A stretch of 64,000 nucleotides of DNA, taken from contig JAFGCY010000063.1 of assembly GCA_016932385.1 (NCBI GenBank), positions 1 to 64,000 of the forward strand. Direction: 5' to 3'. The notes under the pieces were generated by a model. The model was given only the letters and a program-made list of their open reading frames with translations. It was not told the DNA's origin and searched no databases. The stretch's first letter is position 1, and each line of letters opens with the position of its first letter. Both the position numbers and the translations under genes were made by a program. Shown here piece after piece: positions 8,191-17,967 of this stretch. This DNA is from a bacterium (GTDB lineage Bacteria > 4484-113 > JAFGCY01).

Positions 8191-9543
8191 ATGACGGAAG
8201 GTTCGCTCAGGGGAGAATGGCGGAATTGGCGGCTAGCGCTGCTGGCCGCGCTGATCTTGTTGCTGCCGGCAACCAGCCCGGCGCAGCAGCCCGAGCGCGT
8301 CGAGGAGGTCGGGATCCGGCTGGAGTTCAGCGACGGCTTCGTCGGCCCGGAAACGTTGACCCAGCTGGAGGACGCCCTGCAGGACGTGGTGGAATTCGTG
8401 CTGCTGGACAACCTGGACGGCAATCTGGCCGATATCAACCACCACCTCGATTATGTGGTCGACACGCTGGGCGGCGTGATCGACCGCGAGCTCAGGGAAT
8501 ACGGATTCGTGCTGGAGGAGATGCTGCTGGAGCCCGACCGGAGCACGCAGGTCACGGTCAAGCTGCATCTGGCCGAACAACGCGTCAATGACTTCCAGGT
8601 GCGCTTTTACCTGCTGGGTAACACGCCCGTGCTGGAGGCGGTGACGGCGGCGGACGAGGAAGCGGTGGCCGCGGCGCTGTATACCGCGGTGGCCCGTACG
8701 CCCTACAGCGACGAGAACTGGCTTAGCGGCCTGGTGACGCAGACGGTCGAGCACCAGTTGGCGAAAATGATCGAGTACGCCGGTTTCACGCACACCGTCT
8801 TGGTGCACCCCGGTCAGACCACGACCGTGGCTGTTACCCTGACGCCGCGGGCCGGCGCCACGCTGTTGACGAATTACTCGCTGAGCATGCGCAGCCAGAC
8901 GCTGCCGCTGCTCTCCCTGCAGCCCCTGCGCGAGGAGGCCGCCTATTACCTGCAGTCGTTCAACGGCGCGCCGCTCGGATTCATCGAGGCCAAGCTGGCG
9001 GTGATCGAGCAGGCAGTCTACCAGCAGCTGATCAACTCGGCGACGCTGGCCCCGCACTGCGCCGATCTGCGGTTCGAGCTGGTGCTGAGCGGCTGTTCGC
9101 TGGTGGCCGACCTGCGCGTGGATTCGACGCGCTACATGCTCGACGGCGAGGCGCGGCTGGCGTTGTGGGATTACACGGTGGACGATCTCGAGGGGCGGAT
9201 CACCGCCCGGGCGGGAGTGATGCTGACGCCCCAGTGGAGTGCCTTCGCCCTGGGCTCCTACTACCCGGCGGCGGAAGACGTCTATCCGGCGGCGATGGCC
9301 GGCCTGTTGGTCGATTACGGGCTGGTGGCCGCGGGTTACGACTTCGAGGCCGAAGCGCTGCGCCTGCTGGGCCAGGTCGACCTGGCGCCGCGCGTCTATC
9401 TGGCGGGGGACGTGTTTGTTGACAACGATTTTGATAATCTCAGTGAAATTTCGGTTCACTATCGGGTTAGGGATTTATATGAGCTACAATTGATATCCAA
9501 CTTGGACGGTGAAGTCGTGGCGGCCATTGCGGCCAATTTCTAA
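8191..9543 (+). CDS. Exported protein of unknown function between bamA and lpxD
   Basis: A 450-residue protein with an N-terminal signal peptide (WRLALLAALILLLPATSPAQQ). The sequence then alternates helices (NHHLDYVVDTLGGVIDREL) with regular beta segments (TVKLHLAEQ, VAVTLTPRAG). The C-terminal part (about 300-450) has alternating hydrophobic strands ending in ...AAIAANF, which looks like an outer-membrane barrel or its edge strands. It may therefore be an envelope protein with POTRA-like modules and a small barrel. It occupies the place that skp/ompH holds between bamA and lpxD in many Gram-negative genomes, but it is not Skp-like. Start at 8191, just before the Arg-containing n-region. Confidence 0.7.
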   Translation: MTEGSLRGEWRNWRLALLAALILLLPATSPAQQPERVEEVGIRLEFSDGFVGPETLTQLEDALQDVVEFVLLDNLDGNLADINHHLDYVVDTLGGVIDRELREYGFVLEEMLLEPDRSTQVTVKLHLAEQRVNDFQVRFYLLGNTPVLEAVTAADEEAVAAALYTAVARTPYSDENWLSGLVTQTVEHQLAKMIEYAGFTHTVLVHPGQTTTVAVTLTPRAGATLLTNYSLSMRSQTLPLLSLQPLREEAAYYLQSFNGAPLGFIEAKLAVIEQAVYQQLINSATLAPHCADLRFELVLSGCSLVADLRVDSTRYMLDGEARLALWDYTVDDLEGRITARAGVMLTPQWSAFALGSYYPAAEDVYPAAMAGLLVDYGLVAAGYDFEAEALRLLGQVDLAPRVYLAGDVFVDNDFDNLSEISVHYRVRDLYELQLISNLDGEVVAAIAANF

Positions 9544-9583
9544 GCCAGTCCATTGATATTGAACCAGAGATTGAGGAAGGCGG

Positions 9584-10687
9584 ATGTTTAAGCTGCAAGA
9601 ACTGGCGGAACTAGTGGGAGGCCAGGTCAAGGGGAACGCGGACTTACAGGTTTCAGGCTTTTGCAGTCTGGACAATCCCAGTCCCACCAGTATCAGCTAC
9701 CTGGAGAAGAACAAGGACGCCGCCAAACTGTCCGATATCATGCTCGGCGCGTTGGTAACAACTGACCAATTGGCGCAATACTTCCCCGATGTCATCATCG
9801 TCGCCAACCCCAAGTTGGCCTTCGTCAGCATCATGGAGCGGTTTTTGTCGCTGACAAAACCGGAGCCGGTCGTCGGTTACGTGCATGAGCGCGCCGTGAT
9901 CGATCCATCGGCGGAGATCGCCGAGACCGCGATCGTCGAGGCCAACGTGGTGATCGGCGCCGACGTGGTGATCGGCGAGCACTCGCGGGTCGGCGCTAAT
10001 TCGGTGCTGGGCAAGGGCGTCGTGATCGGCCAGCACTCGATCCTGTACGCCGGCGTGCTGATCTACGGCTGCTGCGAGATCGGCAATCACGTGATCATCC
10101 ACAGCGGGACGGTAATCGGCGCCGATGGTTTCGGGTTCGTGCCCACCAAGGAAGGGCACCGCAAGTTCCCGCAGGTGGGCAGCGTGCTGATCGAGGACCA
10201 CGTGGAGATCGGCGCCAACTGCTGCATCGACCGCGCCAGCCTGGACCAGACCGTGATCCACAGCGGCACCAAGCTGGACAACATGGTGCAGATCGCCCAC
10301 GGCGTGCGCCTGGGCTCCAACACCGTGATCGCCGCGCAGACCGGCATCAGCGGCTCGACGCGCGTCGGCAACTGGTGCGTGATCGGCGGCCAGGCCGGCT
10401 TCCAGGGCCATATCACGATCGGCGACCAGTCGATCATCGCCGCCCAGTCGGGCGTGTTCAGCGACCTGCCGTTCAAGAGCAAGGTCAGCGGTTACCCCGC
10501 CAAGCCGCACGCCCAGAGCCTCAAGGTGCTGGCGCTGACTTTCAAGCTGCCCGAGCTGGTGGAGAAGATCAAGTCGCTGGAGATCGAGCTTGACCTGATC
10601 AGCGGAGAGTTGAAGGGCCTGGCCAAGCGCGAACGCCGCCGCCGGCAGGCCGGCGAGCAAACGCCGCTGATTACCCCCGAAGCCTAA
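9584..10687 (+). CDS. lpxD: UDP-3-O-acyl-glucosamine N-acyltransferase LpxD
   Basis: LpxD adds the second acyl chain to UDP-3-O-acyl-glucosamine in lipid A synthesis. The 367-residue protein has an N-terminal uridine-binding domain (1-100), a left-handed beta helix of hexapeptide repeats (about 103-300, units such as IVEANV, VIGADV, VIGEHS) and a C-terminal helix (PELVEKIKSLEIELD). The catalytic His is H239 in VQIAHGV, the same number as the catalytic His of the E. coli enzyme. The tail after about 350 is basic and probably disordered. SD GAGGAAGG precedes the ATG. Its presence means the cell makes lipid A-type LPS. Confidence 0.94.
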   Translation: MFKLQELAELVGGQVKGNADLQVSGFCSLDNPSPTSISYLEKNKDAAKLSDIMLGALVTTDQLAQYFPDVIIVANPKLAFVSIMERFLSLTKPEPVVGYVHERAVIDPSAEIAETAIVEANVVIGADVVIGEHSRVGANSVLGKGVVIGQHSILYAGVLIYGCCEIGNHVIIHSGTVIGADGFGFVPTKEGHRKFPQVGSVLIEDHVEIGANCCIDRASLDQTVIHSGTKLDNMVQIAHGVRLGSNTVIAAQTGISGSTRVGNWCVIGGQAGFQGHITIGDQSIIAAQSGVFSDLPFKSKVSGYPAKPHAQSLKVLALTFKLPELVEKIKSLEIELDLISGELKGLAKRERRRRQAGEQTPLITPEA

Positions 10688-11201
10688 ACTGGACTATTTT
10701 TTCAAGCATAATTCGAAACCTTGAACTGCCGCTTTGTTTCTTTGTTGATAATCTATTATCAACTGAAAACAATAAATCGTCATTAATTCGGATAAGTTTA
10801 ATCGCGGTTTTATTACTGAGTATCGATTACTACGTACAATACCCTTATCAAAGCTTGCGATCTGACAAGCTCCTCGCTGAAGTAGCGAAATGCTTAAGGC
10901 ACTGCCGAAACTGAATCATTCAGGTTGGGTTTGAGTGGAGATAACCAGTGAATTAGTTATGCAACTTGTCAAGCAGGATACTGCTGACTTCTTCTGGCAA
11001 TTTTTTGCCGCTGTTCCTGGCTTTCCAGCCACTCCTTCCCCTAATACTATTCAACCTACGAGTCCTGCCGCACAGTGTTCGCTTGAGTACCTTCTCAATT
11101 GTCGTCGAGGGCTGCTTGTTCGTCTACGGAGTAATTCCGGCGGGACATGGCGGCAGAGGCTGTAGGTCCAGGCTTTGTTAATGAGAACCCAGGAGTTGTA
11201 T
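10688..11201 (+). promoter_or_regulatory. Long AT-rich upstream region of the first chemoreceptor gene
   Basis: These 514 nt hold no convincing gene; a 76-codon frame from 10935 has no family features. The region is much more AT-rich than its surroundings. It contains the perfect palindrome GTTGATAA-TCTA-TTATCAAC (10744-10763), a run of TATCGATTAC-like sequence near 10820, and short hairpins such as GGCA-ATTTTT-TGCC (about 10997-11010). It probably carries the promoter and a long leader for the gene at 11202. The palindrome is a candidate operator. Confidence 0.45.
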
Positions 11202-13313
11202 ATGCAATGGCGTGATGTGAAAATCGAAAGCAAACTCGTAACGATCATGCTGAGCCTCGGCTTGTGCATTGCAATCGCCGTCGGCTGCGCCGGCGGGTGG
11301 ATTGCGTATAAAGGCCTCGAATCGAGTATCCGCAGCAATTTCGAAGCCGTCCGGGATATTCGAGCAAGTGAAATCAAGACTTTCTACCAAGGGATATTCG
11401 ATACAGCCGAAGCTTTGGCGGGGACTCGCGACGTCACCGAGATGACCGAAATGATGGTGGAATACCAACATGAAAAGGACGTACAGCCGACCGATCCGTT
11501 CCCGATAGACACCGAGGAGTACGTCGAGTTATGGAAAAGGGGCTATACGCTGGAACAAGCCCTGGCTACATTTGGATACTACGACATCTTTATTATCAGC
11601 AAAGCCCACGGCCATGTTATGTACACCGTCTGCAAGGAGAAAGATCTCGGTGAAAACCTGAGCACGGGCTATCTCAAGGACAGCGGGCTCGGCAAGTGCT
11701 GGAAAGCCGTCGTAGAGACCGGCAAGCCGGCGATCACCGAATGGGAGCCCTACGAGCCAAGTAACAATGTACCGGCGCAGTTCATCGGAGTGCCGATCAT
11801 CATGGATGGGGAGTTCAAGCACGTCTTCGCGATCCAGGTGCCCCAGGAAAAGATCGATGAGGTGATGCAGAGCGCGGCGGGCATGGGCACGACCGGCGAG
11901 ACCTACATGGTCGGCCAGGATAAGCTGATCCAGAACAACTCGCGCCTGGAGCATGCCAAGGGCGTCGAGAACATGCTCAAGCAAGAGGTCGATACACCGG
12001 CGGTGGCCAAAGCTCTCGCCGGTGAGACCGGTTTTATGCAGACCCATAACTACGAGGGAGAGACTTGTCTGACCGCTTATTCGCCCTTCGAGTTTGAAGG
12101 CCTGAGCTATGCCGTGATTGCGGAGATCACCTTGGATGAAGCATACCGCCCGATCCGCACGCTGGTGTTGTGGATCGTGGTGATCGTCGCGATCGTCGCC
12201 GTACTCACGGTCATCATTGCCATTGTCAACGGACGGGCAATCGGCCGGCCCTTGCAGAAGCTGGCCAGCGCCGCCCAGACGATGGCCGACGGCGATTTCA
12301 CGGTCGAGATCACTTCCACCGATGCCAAGGACGAGGTGGGTCTGATGTCCAGCGCGTTCCTGGCGATGAAGGATGCCACGCGACGACTGATCCAGAATGT
12401 GATGGAGGCGGCGACCAACGTGGCCAGCGCCAGCGAGGAACTGTCGGCGGGCGCGGACGAGACCGGCCGGGCCGTGCAAGAGGTCTCGCAGACGGTCCAG
12501 CAGGTGGCCGCGGGCGCGCAGGAGACCACCACCAACATCAGCCAGGCCCGGCAGATGCTGAACCAGAACGCCACGGCGGTGGAGGGAATCAGCCGCGACA
12601 TCGAGGACGTGGCGGCCTATGCCACGCAAGCGGCGGCCCAGGGTGAGGAAGGGCGGCAGGCGGCGGACAATGCCGTCGGCATCATCAACCGGGCGACGGA
12701 CAGCGTGCGCGATACCACCAACGTGGTCCAGCAACTCGGCGAGAAGACCGACCAGATCGCCGAGTTCATCGGGATCATCACCGGCATCGCCGACCAGACG
12801 AACCTGCTGGCCCTGAATGCCGCAATCGAGGCGGCGCGCGCCGGCGAGGCGGGCCGCGGCTTCGCTGTCGTGGCCGAAGAGGTCCGCAAGCTGGCGGAGG
12901 AATCCAACCATGCCGCCGGCAACATCACCGACCTGGTTCGGGCGATCGGCGCGGAGATGAAGGTCGCGCTCGAGGCGATGTCAAAAAGCGACAAGGAAGT
13001 GGCCGAGGGCGCGAACACGGTCGCCGAGGCCAGCCGGATGCTAAGCGAGATCGTCGGCGGCGTGCAGGCGCTCAACGATAAGGTCCAGAACATCAGCGCC
13101 GCGGCGGAGCAGATCAACGCCTCGACCGGCGAGGTTGTCAATACCATGGGCAACATCGCCTCGGTCGCCGAGGAGAACTCGGCCGCCACGGAGGAAGTCA
13201 GCAGCGCCACGGAAGAGCAGACCGCCAGCATGGAGGAGATCGGCGCCAGCGCCAACCAGCTGGCCAAGCTGGCCCAGGACCTGCAGGCGCAAATCGCCGC
13301 CTTCAAGGTGTAA
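11202..13313 (+). CDS. Methyl-accepting chemotaxis protein with periplasmic Cache-like sensor
   Basis: A 703-residue transmembrane chemoreceptor. TM1 spans about residues 15-37. A long periplasmic sensor (about 40-310) has the dCache-type long first helix ([20 protein letters not shown]) and the later YMVG and SPFE strands. TM2 lies near residues 312-337, followed by HAMP and the cytoplasmic four-helix signalling tip with the hairpin core [22 protein letters not shown]. There is no CheR/CheB tether pentapeptide; the protein ends ...IAAFKV. Its last 100 residues are nearly the same as those of the receptor at 14176, so the two share a recent duplication of the signalling part. Start ATG 11202 follows AGGAG. 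A GC hairpin lies after the stop. Confidence 0.93.
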   Translation: MQWRDVKIESKLVTIMLSLGLCIAIAVGCAGGWIAYKGLESSIRSNFEAVRDIRASEIKTFYQGIFDTAEALAGTRDVTEMTEMMVEYQHEKDVQPTDPFPIDTEEYVELWKRGYTLEQALATFGYYDIFIISKAHGHVMYTVCKEKDLGENLSTGYLKDSGLGKCWKAVVETGKPAITEWEPYEPSNNVPAQFIGVPIIMDGEFKHVFAIQVPQEKIDEVMQSAAGMGTTGETYMVGQDKLIQNNSRLEHAKGVENMLKQEVDTPAVAKALAGETGFMQTHNYEGETCLTAYSPFEFEGLSYAVIAEITLDEAYRPIRTLVLWIVVIVAIVAVLTVIIAIVNGRAIGRPLQKLASAAQTMADGDFTVEITSTDAKDEVGLMSSAFLAMKDATRRLIQNVMEAATNVASASEELSAGADETGRAVQEVSQTVQQVAAGAQETTTNISQARQMLNQNATAVEGISRDIEDVAAYATQAAAQGEEGRQAADNAVGIINRATDSVRDTTNVVQQLGEKTDQIAEFIGIITGIADQTNLLALNAAIEAARAGEAGRGFAVVAEEVRKLAEESNHAAGNITDLVRAIGAEMKVALEAMSKSDKEVAEGANTVAEASRMLSEIVGGVQALNDKVQNISAAAEQINASTGEVVNTMGNIASVAEENSAATEEVSSATEEQTASMEEIGASANQLAKLAQDLQAQIAAFKV

Positions 13314-13336
13314 GTCGAACTAAGACCAGCAACCAG

Positions 13337-13376
13337 AGCGGTCGGATCCGGCACCCGGGTCCGGCCGCTTGTCCTT
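13337..13376 (+). terminator. Hairpin downstream of the first chemoreceptor gene
   Basis: A 13-bp stem (13337-13349 with 13357-13369, three G-T pairs, 7-nt loop) follows the stop by 23 nt. The tract after it, TTGTCCTT, is only partly T-rich, so it is a moderate intrinsic terminator. Confidence 0.55.
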
Positions 13377-13519
13377 AGCTCGATACGGGATTCCTTGGTG
13401 AATTTTTCAATATTTCTAACTCATGAATGCTCTGTCAAGTAACAATGCGGGGAGCGCAGGTGTATTTTCGATGAAGTCTGGCAGCGCTCAGCGCTTATCG
13501 CAAAAGCTAATTTTGCATT

Positions 13520-13557
13520 AATTCTGGGCTGTTTAACCTTAATTTAGCCCAAGAATT
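13520..13557. promoter_or_regulatory. Inverted repeat upstream of the winged-helix gene
   Basis: AATTCTGGGCT (13520-13530) and AGCCCAAGAATT (13546-13557) are inverted copies with one extra base, separated by 15 nt. They lie 28 nt before the start of the winged-helix protein gene, where an autoregulator would bind. Alternatively they form a hairpin in the leader. Confidence 0.4.
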
Positions 13558-13584
13558 GAGAGAACGCATTACACTTCTAACCTG

Positions 13585-13908
13585 ATGCCGTACTCAATCA
13601 TTCATCAGGCGACCGCGCAGACCTCGTGGAGAATCCTCAGTCTGCTGCGTCTCGGCGAGCGCCCGATTCTTGTGCTCAAGCGCGTACTGGGGATGACCGA
13701 GTCCGCGTTTTCCCATGCGCTACGCCGACTGGAGCAGAAAAAACTTGTGGCAACGCGCAAGGTTGGCCGAGAGAAAATCGCTTGGCTGACCAACACTGGT
13801 CGGATTGTGTTTTCCAGCCTGCAGGCGCTGTGTTATACCTTGGAGAGTTCCGACGGAACCAGCGTGGAAGACGATAGCGCGATGGTTGCCTTCTTGCGGG
13901 AAATGTAA
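13585..13908 (+). CDS. Small winged-helix (MarR/ArsR-like) regulator
   Basis: A 107-residue protein made almost wholly of one winged helix-turn-helix. Helix 1 holds TSWRILSLLRLGERP, the recognition region is MTESAFSHALRRLEQKKLVATRK, and the wing (VGREKIAWLTNTGRIVFSSLQ) leads into a short C-terminal helix. The TESAFSHALRRLEQKKLV pattern is typical of MarR- and ArsR-type repressors. It has no obvious effector domain or metal-binding cysteine cluster. It lies between two chemoreceptor genes in the same direction, with an inverted repeat upstream, so local regulation of receptor expression is a reasonable guess and no more. TACACT (13570-13575) is a possible -10, 9 nt before the ATG. Confidence 0.72.
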   Translation: MPYSIIHQATAQTSWRILSLLRLGERPILVLKRVLGMTESAFSHALRRLEQKKLVATRKVGREKIAWLTNTGRIVFSSLQALCYTLESSDGTSVEDDSAMVAFLREM

Positions 13909-14175
13909 CAGCCGCCCTCCCCCAGGCTGAGCTTCGATGTTGACAGGTGGACAGAGGAATGTTGACCGAATCGGTTAATATTGCAGAATCATCATCGACA
14001 AGCCATGCTGCCGGCAATTACCGCCGACCAGAAACGAGCATGAGCATTAGTGCAGCCAGAAGCCCGGGTACTGAATCGGATACCGAACTGCTAAACCCTG
14101 CCGGATGACCGAGTAGCGCTTGGGGCTATGTAGCGTTTATAACCTACTAAATTACTTAAGTTTTGGAGTTATAAG
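13909..14175 (+). promoter_or_regulatory. Upstream region of the second chemoreceptor gene
   Basis: There is no gene in these 267 nt. The last 60 nt turn AT-rich (TTATAACCTACTAAATTACTTAAG), with TTGGAG before the ATG at 14176. The promoter is probably here, but I cannot assign a sigma factor class. I looked for a sigma-28 chemotaxis promoter and did not find a convincing one. Confidence 0.35.
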
Positions 14176-15903
14176 ATGTCGTTGAAAGCTAAACTGATAG
14201 GTTCAGCGGTTGTTTCGATCACGCTTATCGTTGCCTTGGTTCTGGTCGGAATCGTACTCATAAACAAAGTCCAACAGGCTTCCCGAGAAAACACGGAAGC
14301 GTTGGCTTTCGCCGCTGAAGAAGCCTACCCCGCGCTTGAAGCATGCCAGCAGATGAAGATGGCCGTGGTCCAGGTTCAGCAATGGTGTACCGATATCTCA
14401 GCGACACGCGGACTGGACGGTTACAACGACGGCCTGGACAAAGCCGCGGAATGGGCCGCGGAATTCCAGAAAGCAACCGACGCCTTGCTGGCTCTCCATC
14501 CCGATGAGCAACCCGCGATTGACGAGTTGCTGGCGGCTTTCACCCCCTACTATGAGACCGGCCAGCAGATGGCTCAGGCTTATATCGAGCTGGGGCCGGC
14601 GGGTGGCAATGAAATGATGGGCGAATTCGATACCGTCGCCGGGGCTATCAACGACTTGGTGGACGAGATGTTGAACGGCTTCCAGGCCGAATACGACGAA
14701 GCCATGTTGGCAGTGCAAACCAATGGAGAGCGGATCGTACAGGCCAATCACCAGCTGATCTTCCTGGTTGCCGTCGGAATCGTACTAATCGCCCTCGTAA
14801 TCCTGGTGTTGCTGTGGGTGCTGGCGGACACGATCCGGTCGGTCACCATGCTGTCCAAGCAATCTCTGATCATGAGCCAAGGGGACTTCACCCAGGAGAT
14901 ACAACGCAGCAAGGCCAAGGATGAACTGGGCCAAATGACCAACGCCTTCATCGAGATGAAGACCAACACGCAGAACTTAATCAGGAAAGTCAGCGAGTCA
15001 GCCACGTCGGTCGCCACTTCCAGCGAGGAGCTGTCGGCGGGGGCGGACGAAACCGGTCGCGCCATCCAGGATGTGGCCAAAACGGTTGAACAGGTGGCGA
15101 TCGGCAGCCAATCGACCACAACCCACCTGGGACAGGCCCAGCAGAGCCTGGACCAGAATTCGCAAGCCGTCGACACCGTCAGCAAGGATATCGAAGATGT
15201 GGCCAGCTACGCGTCACGGGCGGTCACCCAGGGCGAAGAGGGACGCAAGTCCGCCGACTCGGCGGTGAAGATCATCACCCGCGCCGCGCGAAGCGTCGAT
15301 GAAACGTCCCAAGTCGTCAAGACTTTGGGCGATAAAACCAGCCAGATCGGCGGGTTCATTACGATCATCACCGGGATTGCCGACCAGACCAACCTGCTGG
15401 CGCTGAATGCCGCCATTGAGGCGGCCCGGGCCGGCGAGGCCGGCCGCGGGTTCGCCGTGGTGGCGGAAGAGGTCCGCAAGCTCGCCGAGGAGAGCAGCCA
15501 GGCGGCGGGTAATATCACGAGCCTGATCAAGGGTATCGAAGCCGAGATGCAGAACGCCTTGCAGGCCATGGACCAGAGCAATACAGAGGTCAATGACGGG
15601 GCCGTCTCGGTCAGTCAGGCCAGTTCATTGCTGGCGGAAATCGTCAACGGCATTATTGCCGTCAACGAAAAGGTTCAGAACATCAGCGCCGCCGCCGAGC
15701 AGATCACGGCCAGCACGAGTGAAGTCGTCAACGTGATCGCCAGCGTGGCGTCGATTGCCGAGGAAAACGCCGCCGCCAGCGAGGAAGTCAGTTCCAGCAC
15801 CGAAGAGCAGACGGCCAGTATGCAGGAGATCAACGCCAACGCCAACCAGCTGGCGAAACTGGCCCAGGACCTGCAGATGTTGATCGCGGAGTTTAAGGTC
15901 TAA
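14176..15903 (+). CDS. Methyl-accepting chemotaxis protein with helical-bundle sensor
   Basis: A 575-residue transmembrane chemoreceptor. TM1 is at about 9-31 and TM2 at about 195-217. Between them is an all-helical periplasmic domain of about 160 residues (4HB-like) with the segment [13 protein letters not shown], a pattern seen in some helical-bundle receptors. HAMP and the signalling domain follow, with the conserved tip [22 protein letters not shown]. The C-terminal third nearly matches the receptor at 11202, while the sensor is unrelated, so sensor swapping after duplication is likely. It ends ...IAEFKV with no tether pentapeptide. SD GGAG 8 nt before ATG 14176. Confidence 0.93.
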   Translation: MSLKAKLIGSAVVSITLIVALVLVGIVLINKVQQASRENTEALAFAAEEAYPALEACQQMKMAVVQVQQWCTDISATRGLDGYNDGLDKAAEWAAEFQKATDALLALHPDEQPAIDELLAAFTPYYETGQQMAQAYIELGPAGGNEMMGEFDTVAGAINDLVDEMLNGFQAEYDEAMLAVQTNGERIVQANHQLIFLVAVGIVLIALVILVLLWVLADTIRSVTMLSKQSLIMSQGDFTQEIQRSKAKDELGQMTNAFIEMKTNTQNLIRKVSESATSVATSSEELSAGADETGRAIQDVAKTVEQVAIGSQSTTTHLGQAQQSLDQNSQAVDTVSKDIEDVASYASRAVTQGEEGRKSADSAVKIITRAARSVDETSQVVKTLGDKTSQIGGFITIITGIADQTNLLALNAAIEAARAGEAGRGFAVVAEEVRKLAEESSQAAGNITSLIKGIEAEMQNALQAMDQSNTEVNDGAVSVSQASSLLAEIVNGIIAVNEKVQNISAAAEQITASTSEVVNVIASVASIAEENAAASEEVSSSTEEQTASMQEINANANQLAKLAQDLQMLIAEFKV

Positions 15904-15937
15904 GCCCGTCATCCGGCGCCTCGAGCCGGGCGGATTG

Positions 15938-17155
15938 TTAAACGGGCTTGTTGGGTGGGTTCACCGTGGTGTGACGGATGATGCCGTCGACCATCGTCAG
16001 CGCGGCCTGGCCGTCGTCGAGGACGGCATCGAACAACTCCGTGAATCCGCGGCCGGGGTCGCCGTCCAGCTTGAAGATGGCGAAGTCCGCCAGCAGGCCC
16101 GGTTCCAGCCGCCCCAGCCGGCCCTGCCAGCCCAGCGGCTCCGCCCCTGCGCTCGTAATCAGTTCCATCAGCTTGGCCGCCGCGATCTGCGGAAAGCGCC
16201 GGCGGACCAGGGCGGCCTCGTGCAGGGGGGAGAGCCGGTCGTTGCTAGCCAGGCTGTCCGTACCCAGCGCCACGGGTACGCCGGCCTCCAGGTATTGCGG
16301 CAGCGGGTGCGGCGGATGGCGGAAGAAGGCGTGGCTGTGCGGGCAATAGACCACCGTAGGCCTGAAGTCTGCCAGGACCTGCAGGTCGCCGTCGGCCAGG
16401 TAGTTGACGTGGACGGCATAGGTCGGGCCGTTCAGGATGCCCTCGTCGGCGTACAGCCGGATCGGCGTCTTGCCCGTGCCGTGGAAGCCGGCATCGTACG
16501 CGTCGGCGGCCTTGAGCAGCTGGATGATCTGCGCGCTGTCACCCGTACGGATAAACTCGATCTCACCGGGAATCTCCGACAGGTGGACGCTTAACGGCTG
16601 GTGCCGGCGGTTGGCCAGCTCGCGGCAGGTCCGGGCGATTTCCAGGCTGGCCGTGTACGGCGCGTGCGGAGCGAAGCCCTGCGCGGCCTGGCTGCTGAGA
16701 TGATCGGCATCGGGCTCGTGGTTGTTGAACTCGAAGTATTCCTTGAAGGGGACGTGGCGCAGGCCGCAGCCGGACATCGCGCCCCAGTCGAGCTGCGTAG
16801 CGTGATGGTCCACGACGGTCGTGCAGCCGGCGGCCAGCAGTTGCTTGATCGAGTCGCGCGGAAACGCCGTGGCGGTATTGCCGCGCGCGCGTTTCAGGTC
16901 GCGGATCGCCTGCAGCCAGTCCATGAAGTTGCCGTTGTACGGCACTTGGCCGCCGCAGAATTCCAGCTCGAGGTGGCAATGCGCGTTGACCAGCCCCGGC
17001 AGGATCACGGCGGTACCGAAGTTGTAATCGGCGGCCGGCGAACCGGGCACAAAGCCCGTGTTGAAGGAGGTGATCCGGTTGCCGTCGAGCTCGAGGCGCA
17101 CGTCAGTCCGGACCTCGCCCGGCGCGACCAGGGCATACTTAGCGCGAAAGATCAC
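15938..17155 (-). CDS. Amidohydrolase-family (ATZ/TRZ-type) deaminase or hydrolase
   Basis: A 405-residue metal-dependent hydrolase. Motifs in order: VNAHCHLE (HxH metal ligands after strand 1), HAPYT, SVHLSE (His metal ligand), a CPHSH turn and GTDSLASN (catalytic Asp). The small N-terminal beta sandwich (IFRAKYALVAPGEV...) and the C-terminal LEPGLLADFAIF strand are typical. The lack of a carboxylated Lys and the single GTDS Asp fit the mononuclear deaminase branch (cytosine, S-adenosylhomocysteine/MTA and aminofutalosine deaminases). The substrate is open. The MTAP-family enzyme at 23923 makes an MTA-deaminase role worth testing. GTG start at 17155 after GGGAGGG. The next gene upstream in this direction (17216) lies 60 nt away. 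Confidence 0.82.
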   Translation of the reverse strand: MIFRAKYALVAPGEVRTDVRLELDGNRITSFNTGFVPGSPAADYNFGTAVILPGLVNAHCHLELEFCGGQVPYNGNFMDWLQAIRDLKRARGNTATAFPRDSIKQLLAAGCTTVVDHHATQLDWGAMSGCGLRHVPFKEYFEFNNHEPDADHLSSQAAQGFAPHAPYTASLEIARTCRELANRRHQPLSVHLSEIPGEIEFIRTGDSAQIIQLLKAADAYDAGFHGTGKTPIRLYADEGILNGPTYAVHVNYLADGDLQVLADFRPTVVYCPHSHAFFRHPPHPLPQYLEAGVPVALGTDSLASNDRLSPLHEAALVRRRFPQIAAAKLMELITSAGAEPLGWQGRLGRLEPGLLADFAIFKLDGDPGRGFTELFDAVLDDGQAALTMVDGIIRHTTVNPPNKPV

Positions 17156-17215
17156 CGCCGGCCCTCCCGCCGGCGGATGCCGGTGGCCGGCCGCGGCGTC
17201 GGAATGACTGCGCGG

Positions 17216-17932
17216 CTAATCATGCTGCTTATTATCCCCGTTATCGCCGGATTGGTCCGCCGCGGGCGGCTGCTCCGCGCTTACGACGCGCCACGGCCCT
17301 TCGCTTTCGCCGACGGTAGGTTCCGGCGGCGCCGGCTCGGTTGCCTCGACCGGCTCCGGCTCGGACTCAGCGGCCTGTGTCTCCAGGCTGCGCCGGTAGT
17401 TGTAGAGCTGGATGCCCGCGTGGATCAGGAACAGCCCGCCGGCCAGCGCCAGGATCAGCGCCTGCCAACGGGCCACGAGCGACGGATCTTTCTCGGTGAA
17501 GGCTTTGATCAGCATCCAACCCCCGGCGCCGATGAAGAAGGCGATGCCCACGAACCGGTGCAGCCAGCGGCCCAGCGACAGGCCGACGGACTCGGCGACG
17601 AACACGGTGAACACCCAGACCAGCAGGCTGGCATAGGCATAGGCCTGGTCCACGAAATCCCGCGGATCGCCACTTAACACCAGGGCGAAGACCAGCAGGT
17701 ACACATACGGCCAGGCCCAGAAGCGGCGGCCGATCATCTGGACCAGCAAGCCCAGCACGATGGGGGCCAAGACCGCCAGCGCGACCAACGGGCGGCTCAG
17801 CAACCCGCCCAGTTGCGTTTGCAAGCCGCTGCCGAGTACGACCACCGACCAGGCCAGGACGGCGGTGGCGGCGATCAAATAAGCCCCCCACAGGCCGGCG
17901 ATGACCAGCGAGGAGGGCGGCAAAATACGCAT
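17216..17932 (-). CDS. Polytopic membrane protein of unknown function
   Basis: A 238-residue protein with about six hydrophobic helices between residues 8 and 180. Clear ones are VIAGLWGAYLIAATAVLAW, PLVALAVLAPIVLGLLVQ, WPYVYLLVFALVLS, ASLLVWVFTVFVAE and FVGIAFFIGAGGWML. The C-terminal tail is about 55 residues, acidic and Pro-rich. No transporter or enzyme signature is apparent. The ATG at 17932 has TATAAT (17944-17939, minus strand) exactly 6 nt upstream, so it is predicted to be leaderless. It probably forms a unit with the amidohydrolase gene downstream. Confidence 0.7.
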   Translation of the reverse strand: MRILPPSSLVIAGLWGAYLIAATAVLAWSVVVLGSGLQTQLGGLLSRPLVALAVLAPIVLGLLVQMIGRRFWAWPYVYLLVFALVLSGDPRDFVDQAYAYASLLVWVFTVFVAESVGLSLGRWLHRFVGIAFFIGAGGWMLIKAFTEKDPSLVARWQALILALAGGLFLIHAGIQLYNYRRSLETQAAESEPEPVEATEPAPPEPTVGESEGPWRVVSAEQPPAADQSGDNGDNKQHD

Positions 17933-17938
17933 TGGTAA

Positions 17939-17944
17939 ATTATA
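17939..17944 (-). promoter_or_regulatory. -10 box, leaderless arrangement
   Basis: TATAAT on the minus strand, followed by exactly 6 nt (TTACCA) and the ATG of the membrane-protein gene at 17932. There is no Shine-Dalgarno sequence. Confidence 0.5.
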
Positions 17945-17967
17945 GGCCCCGGTCTGTTGGCCCCGGT

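Noticed and set aside
10935..11165. 76-codon ORF in the first receptor leader
   Set aside because: No protein features, atypical composition; probably leader sequence.
10780..11200. Sigma-28 promoter for the receptor genes
   Set aside because: TAAGTTT-like and TCGAT-like strings occur but not with the spacing of the flagellar sigma factor consensus.
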